Source: Streptomyces sporangiiformans
GTDB taxonomy: Bacteria; Actinomycetota; Actinomycetes; Streptomycetales; Streptomycetaceae
DNA length: 51,720 nucleotides
Direction of reading: 5' to 3'
Assembly (NCBI RefSeq): GCF_005768555.2
Contig: NZ_VCHX02000144.1
Coordinates: 72,359-124,078 of the forward strand
Shown here: piece by piece, positions 48,808 through 51,720 of the stretch
Layout of the letters: each line of letters opens with the position of its first letter
Numbering within the stretch: the stretch's first letter is position 1
Translations under genes and position numbers: made by a program
The notes under the pieces: generated by a model
The model's database searches: none
Told to the model about the DNA's origin: nothing
What the model saw: the letters and a program-made list of their open reading frames with translations, nothing else

Positions 48808-49675
48808 GACCTCGCGCGCCGGTGAGACATCCCGTGTCGGTGAGACCTCACGCGTGGCTGAGCCCTCGCGCCTGGCGGACGGGCTGCGCGCCTACCGGCT
48901 GATCGCCGCCATGTGGATCCGCTCCACGATGGCGTACCGCGCCTCCTTCGCGATGACGGTCGTCGGGCAGTTCGTGGGGACCGGGCTCGACTTCGCGGCG
49001 ATTCTGCTGATGTTCTCGCAGGTCGACGCGCTCGGCGGCTACACGCTGCCCGAGGTGGCTTTCCTGTACGGCCTCTCGGGCGCCGCGTTCGGGCTCGCCG
49101 ACCTCGTGATCGGTTCGACGGACAAGCTCGGACGGCGGGTGCGCGACGGCACGCTCGACACGCTGCTCGTGCGGCCCGCGCCGGTGCTGGCGCAGGTCGC
49201 GGCGGACCGGTTCGCGCTGCGCCGCGTGGGCCGGATCACCCAGGGGCTGCTCGTCCTCGGCTACGCGCTCGTCTCGCTCGACATCTCCTGGACCCCGCTC
49301 AAGGCGCTGATGATCCCGGCGATGATGCTCAGCGGGGCCGGGATCTTCGCGGCCGTGTTCGTGGCGGGGGCCGCCTTTCAGTTCGTGGCGCAGGACGCGT
49401 CCGAGGTACAGAACTCCTTCACGTTCGGCGGTACCACGCTGCTCCAGTACCCGCCGAGCATCTTCGCGCAGGACCTGGTGCGAGGGGTGACCTTCGTGCT
49501 GCCGCTGGCCTTCGTCAACTGGCTGCCCGCGCTGTATGTGCTGGGGCGGCCGTATCCGCTCGACCTGCCGGAGTGGGTCGCCTTCCTGCCGCCGCTGGTG
49601 GCGGTGGCCTGCTGCGCGCTCGCGGGAATGGCGTGGCGTGTGGGTCTTCGTTCGTACCGGAGTACGGGTAGTTAG
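48800..49675 (+). CDS. ABC-2 type exporter permease 2 with repeated N-terminus
   Basis: 291 residues, six membrane segments (first: ASFAMTVVGQFVGTGLDFAA). DKLGRRVRDGTLDTLLVRP is a conserved cytoplasmic loop of the DUF990 type. Residues 3-26 are four copies of a six-residue ETSRVG-type repeat, coded by 18-bp repeats that begin at the stop codon of the preceding gene. The GTG overlaps that gene by eight bases. The ATPase gene starts 12 bases after the stop. Confidence 0.9.
   Translation: MVETSRAGETSRVGETSRVAEPSRLADGLRAYRLIAAMWIRSTMAYRASFAMTVVGQFVGTGLDFAAILLMFSQVDALGGYTLPEVAFLYGLSGAAFGLADLVIGSTDKLGRRVRDGTLDTLLVRPAPVLAQVAADRFALRRVGRITQGLLVLGYALVSLDISWTPLKALMIPAMMLSGAGIFAAVFVAGAAFQFVAQDASEVQNSFTFGGTTLLQYPPSIFAQDLVRGVTFVLPLAFVNWLPALYVLGRPYPLDLPEWVAFLPPLVAVACCALAGMAWRVGLRSYRSTGS
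48806..48877 (+). repeat. Four-unit 18-bp repeat at the junction of the two permease genes
   Basis: Units GAGACCTCGCGCGCCGGT, GAGACATCCCGTGTCGGT, GAGACCTCACGCGTGGCT and GAGCCCTCGCGCCTGGCG run in tandem. The first overlaps the stop codon of permease 1 (48805-48807); all four are translated as the N-terminus of permease 2. Confidence 0.9.
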
Positions 49676-49687
49676 GGGAGTTGGTTC

Positions 49688-50689
49688 GTGGACACCGAAC
49701 TGGATGCCGAGACGGACAGCGCGTCGGACAGGGAGTTCATTCGTCTCGACCGGGTCGAGAAGGTCTTCGACGTACGGAAGAAGACCGGCTTCCTGCGCAG
49801 TGAGCGGCACGAGGTGCGGGCGGTCGACTCGATCTCCTTCACCGTGCCGCGCGGCGAGATGGTCGGCTACATCGGGCCGAACGGCGCGGGCAAGTCCACC
49901 ACCATCAAGATGCTGACGGGCATTCTGACGCCGAGCGGCGGCCGGCTGCGGGTGGCGGGCATCGACCCCTCCCGCGAGCGCACACGCCTCGCGCGGCGGA
50001 TCGGGGTGGTGTTCGGGCAGCGTACGACGCTGTGGTGGGACCTTCCGCTGATCGACTCGTACCGGCTGATGCACCGCATGTACCGGATCCCGGACGCCCG
50101 TTACCGCGAGAACCTCGACCGGTGTGTCGAACTCCTCGAACTGGGCCCCCTGTTGGACGTTCCCGTCCGCCAGCTCTCGCTCGGGCAGCGGATGCGCGGG
50201 GACATCGCGGCGGCGCTGCTGCACGATCCGGAGGTGCTGTACCTCGACGAGCCGACGATCGGGCTCGATGTGATCTCGAAGGTCAAGGTGCGGGAGTTCC
50301 TACGGGACCTGAACGCGGAGCGTTCGACGACGGTGCTGCTCACCACCCACGACCTCTCGGACATCGAGCAGCTGTGCCGCCGTGTGATGGTCATCGACCA
50401 CGGGCGGCTGGTGTACGACGGCCCGCTCTCCGGGCTGCACGAGATCGGCGCCGGCGAGCGGACGCTGGTGGTGGACCTGGAGCGGGAACTTCCACCCATC
50501 GACGTCGACCTGGCGCGCGTGGTGAAGGTGGAGGGGCCGCGGCAGTGGCTCGCCTTCCCGGCCTCGGACTCGGCGGCGCCGCTCGTGGCGCGGATCGCGG
50601 CCGAGTATCCGCTGGTGGACCTGTCGGTGCGAGAACCGGACATCGAGGCGGTCATCAGTCGCATGTACGCGGAGAAGGCAACCTCGTAG
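49688..50689 (+). CDS. ABC exporter ATPase
   Basis: 333 residues. Walker A GPNGAGKST, Q-loop in VVFGQRTTLWWDLPL, signature LSLGQRMR, Walker B VLYLDEPTIGLD and switch TTHD are all intact. The GQRTTLWWDLP stretch is characteristic of ATPases paired with DUF990 permeases. A C-terminal accessory domain follows residue 245. The GTG start has GGGGAG upstream. It energises the two permeases before it. Confidence 0.95.
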   Translation: MDTELDAETDSASDREFIRLDRVEKVFDVRKKTGFLRSERHEVRAVDSISFTVPRGEMVGYIGPNGAGKSTTIKMLTGILTPSGGRLRVAGIDPSRERTRLARRIGVVFGQRTTLWWDLPLIDSYRLMHRMYRIPDARYRENLDRCVELLELGPLLDVPVRQLSLGQRMRGDIAAALLHDPEVLYLDEPTIGLDVISKVKVREFLRDLNAERSTTVLLTTHDLSDIEQLCRRVMVIDHGRLVYDGPLSGLHEIGAGERTLVVDLERELPPIDVDLARVVKVEGPRQWLAFPASDSAAPLVARIAAEYPLVDLSVREPDIEAVISRMYAEKATS

Positions 50690-50699
50690 GCTTCATGAC

Positions 50700-51641
50700 A
50701 TGACGGATCCTGAGCCTTCCCGGGGGACGCCTCCCGGATCCCCGAGCCCGGAACTGCGGGCTTCGGACGCCGACCGTGAGCAAGTCGCCGAGGTGCTGAG
50801 GGACGCCCTCGCGGAGGGACGCCTCGACATGGAGGAGTTCGGGGAACGGCTCGACGCGACGTACAAGGCCCGTACGTACGGGGAGCTGGTGCCGATCACC
50901 CGCGATCTGCCCGTGGCCGGCGCCCCGGCGCCCGCCGTGTCGATGATCAAAGGGCCTGCCGAGACCCGCGGCGACTGGGCGGGCCGGATCGTCGGCGGGG
51001 AGCCCTCGTCCCAGTGGGGCGTCGCGATCATGTCGGGGTTCGAGCGCAAGGGGCGCTGGAGGGTGCCCAGGCGGTTCAACTCCTTCGCGTTCTGGGGCGG
51101 CGGCGTCATCGACCTGCGTGAGGCGGACTTCGTGGACCACGAGGTCGTCATCAACTGCGTCGCGATCATGGGCGGCATGCAGGTCGTCGTACCGCCCGGC
51201 GTCGAGGTCGTCGTGCGCGGCCTCGGCGTCATGGGCGGCTTCGACCACCGTGAGGAGGGCGTGCGCGGCGAGCCCGGCGCCCCCCGCGTGATCGTGACGG
51301 GCTTCGCCTTCTGGGGCGGCGTCGGTGTGGAACGCAAGCTGACCAGGGCCGAGCGGCAGCGCCAGAAGGAGGAGCGCCGCCAGGAGAAGCTGGAGCGCAG
51401 GGCGGCCCGCCAGGAGGAACTGGAGGCCTCCCGGCGCGAGGCCCTGGAGGGCCGCTCTCCCCACCAGGACGCCCTGGGCCAGGCGCACGACATTCACCGT
51501 GACGCCATGGAGCAGCACCGGGAGCTGCTCCGGAAGCAGCGGGAGGACCGCGACGCACGCCGCCAGGCGCGGCACGAGGAACGCGACGAGCGGCGCGACG
51601 AACGCGAGGAGCGCCGGCAGAACCGCCGCCACCGGGACTAG
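50700..51641 (+). CDS. DUF1707 protein with LiaF-like domain and long charged C-terminal helix
   Basis: 313 residues in three parts. DUF1707 covers about 18-70 (LRASDADREQVAEVLRDALA, then EGRLDMEEFGERLDATYKA). The middle (about 105-210) resembles the cell-envelope-response LiaF C-terminal fold, with repeated glycine-rich strands (VINCVAIMGGMQVVVPPGVE). The last 95 residues are almost only Arg, Glu, Gln and Lys and should form a long coiled coil. There is no membrane segment. It begins 10 bases after the ABC ATPase gene, so it is probably the last gene of that operon. Confidence 0.85.
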   Translation: MTDPEPSRGTPPGSPSPELRASDADREQVAEVLRDALAEGRLDMEEFGERLDATYKARTYGELVPITRDLPVAGAPAPAVSMIKGPAETRGDWAGRIVGGEPSSQWGVAIMSGFERKGRWRVPRRFNSFAFWGGGVIDLREADFVDHEVVINCVAIMGGMQVVVPPGVEVVVRGLGVMGGFDHREEGVRGEPGAPRVIVTGFAFWGGVGVERKLTRAERQRQKEERRQEKLERRAARQEELEASRREALEGRSPHQDALGQAHDIHRDAMEQHRELLRKQREDRDARRQARHEERDERRDEREERRQNRRHRD

Positions 51642-51720
51642 GGCCTGTCCGGCGGATCATGCCGGGGCCGCGGGGTCTGGCACGCACATCTGCGGCGTTG
51701 TCGTCAGTCGCCGACTCCCC
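51642..51720. other. Intergenic sequence at the window edge
   Basis: 79 bases beginning GGGCCTGTCCGGCGGATCAT. I recall similar sequence as a repeated intergenic element in Streptomyces, but it is cut by the window end and cannot be judged. Confidence 0.3.

Noticed and set aside
1..51720. CRISPR array, insertion sequence or prophage
   Set aside because: No regularly spaced repeats of CRISPR size, no transposase, integrase or phage structural genes were found; the tandem repeats have no spacers or are coding.

Overview
The window is about 72 % GC by eye, uses GTG and TTG starts freely, and carries an SsgA-like sporulation protein, DasR-type (dre) operators and an M67 peptidase-CysO-CysM cysteine operon. 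I read it as a chromosomal segment of a Streptomyces species. The gene order agrees with what I remember of the S. coelicolor SCO29xx region, but that is recollection and was not searched.

Layout. 1-5157: an amino-sugar import operon (lipoprotein sugar-binding protein, two permeases, cytoplasmic GH20 beta-N-acetylhexosaminidase) behind a dre-like site. 5437-10270: a three-subunit molybdenum hydroxylase (FAD, 2Fe-2S, Mo) with two oddities: a very long repeat-rich extension on the 2Fe-2S subunit, and loss of the usual catalytic Glu in the Mo subunit. 10473-16471: a K15-like DD-peptidase, a SUKH-like protein whose 3' end overlaps a tRNA-Cys, an MFS exporter, a Doc/Fic toxin-antitoxin pair and an SF2 helicase. 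16873-20261: an IclR regulator, a Lon-type serine protease, and an Lrp/AsnC regulator divergent from hppD (tyrosine catabolism). 20325-27223: a TPR membrane protein, an FAD oxidase, an SsgG-like protein, two RDD membrane proteins and a small membrane protein. 27690-30492: a secreted M6 protease and a small conserved protein. 30525-33910: pncA and pncB (NAD salvage), then clpS and its DUF2017 partner. 34010-36304: a small secreted Cys-rich protein and an amino-acid permease.

36404-38380 is the cysteine unit: M67 peptidase, short Cys-ended leader peptide, sulfur carrier CysO, cysteine synthase CysM. 38767-43641: an MBL-fold hydrolase, the divergent GlcNAc PTS genes nagE and nagF with mirrored dre sites, RNase PH, a lipoprotein and RdgB. 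This order parallels the Mycobacterium Rv1334-Rv1341 block, with the PTS genes placed inside it. 43728-47800: tRNA-Leu, BCP peroxiredoxin, a DUF3618 protein, a GroES-like protein and a class A PBP. 47998-51641: an ABC-2 exporter operon ending in a DUF1707 protein.

Two themes run through the window. Uptake and hydrolysis of GlcNAc oligomers and the GlcNAc PTS appear tied together by DasR-type sites. In addition, at least ten genes end in, or immediately before, a short tandem repeat, usually with the stop codon inside the repeat. I did not find a complete unknown multi-gene system. The best candidates for new biology are the divergent molybdenum hydroxylase, the CysO with residues beyond its diglycine, and the stop-codon repeats.
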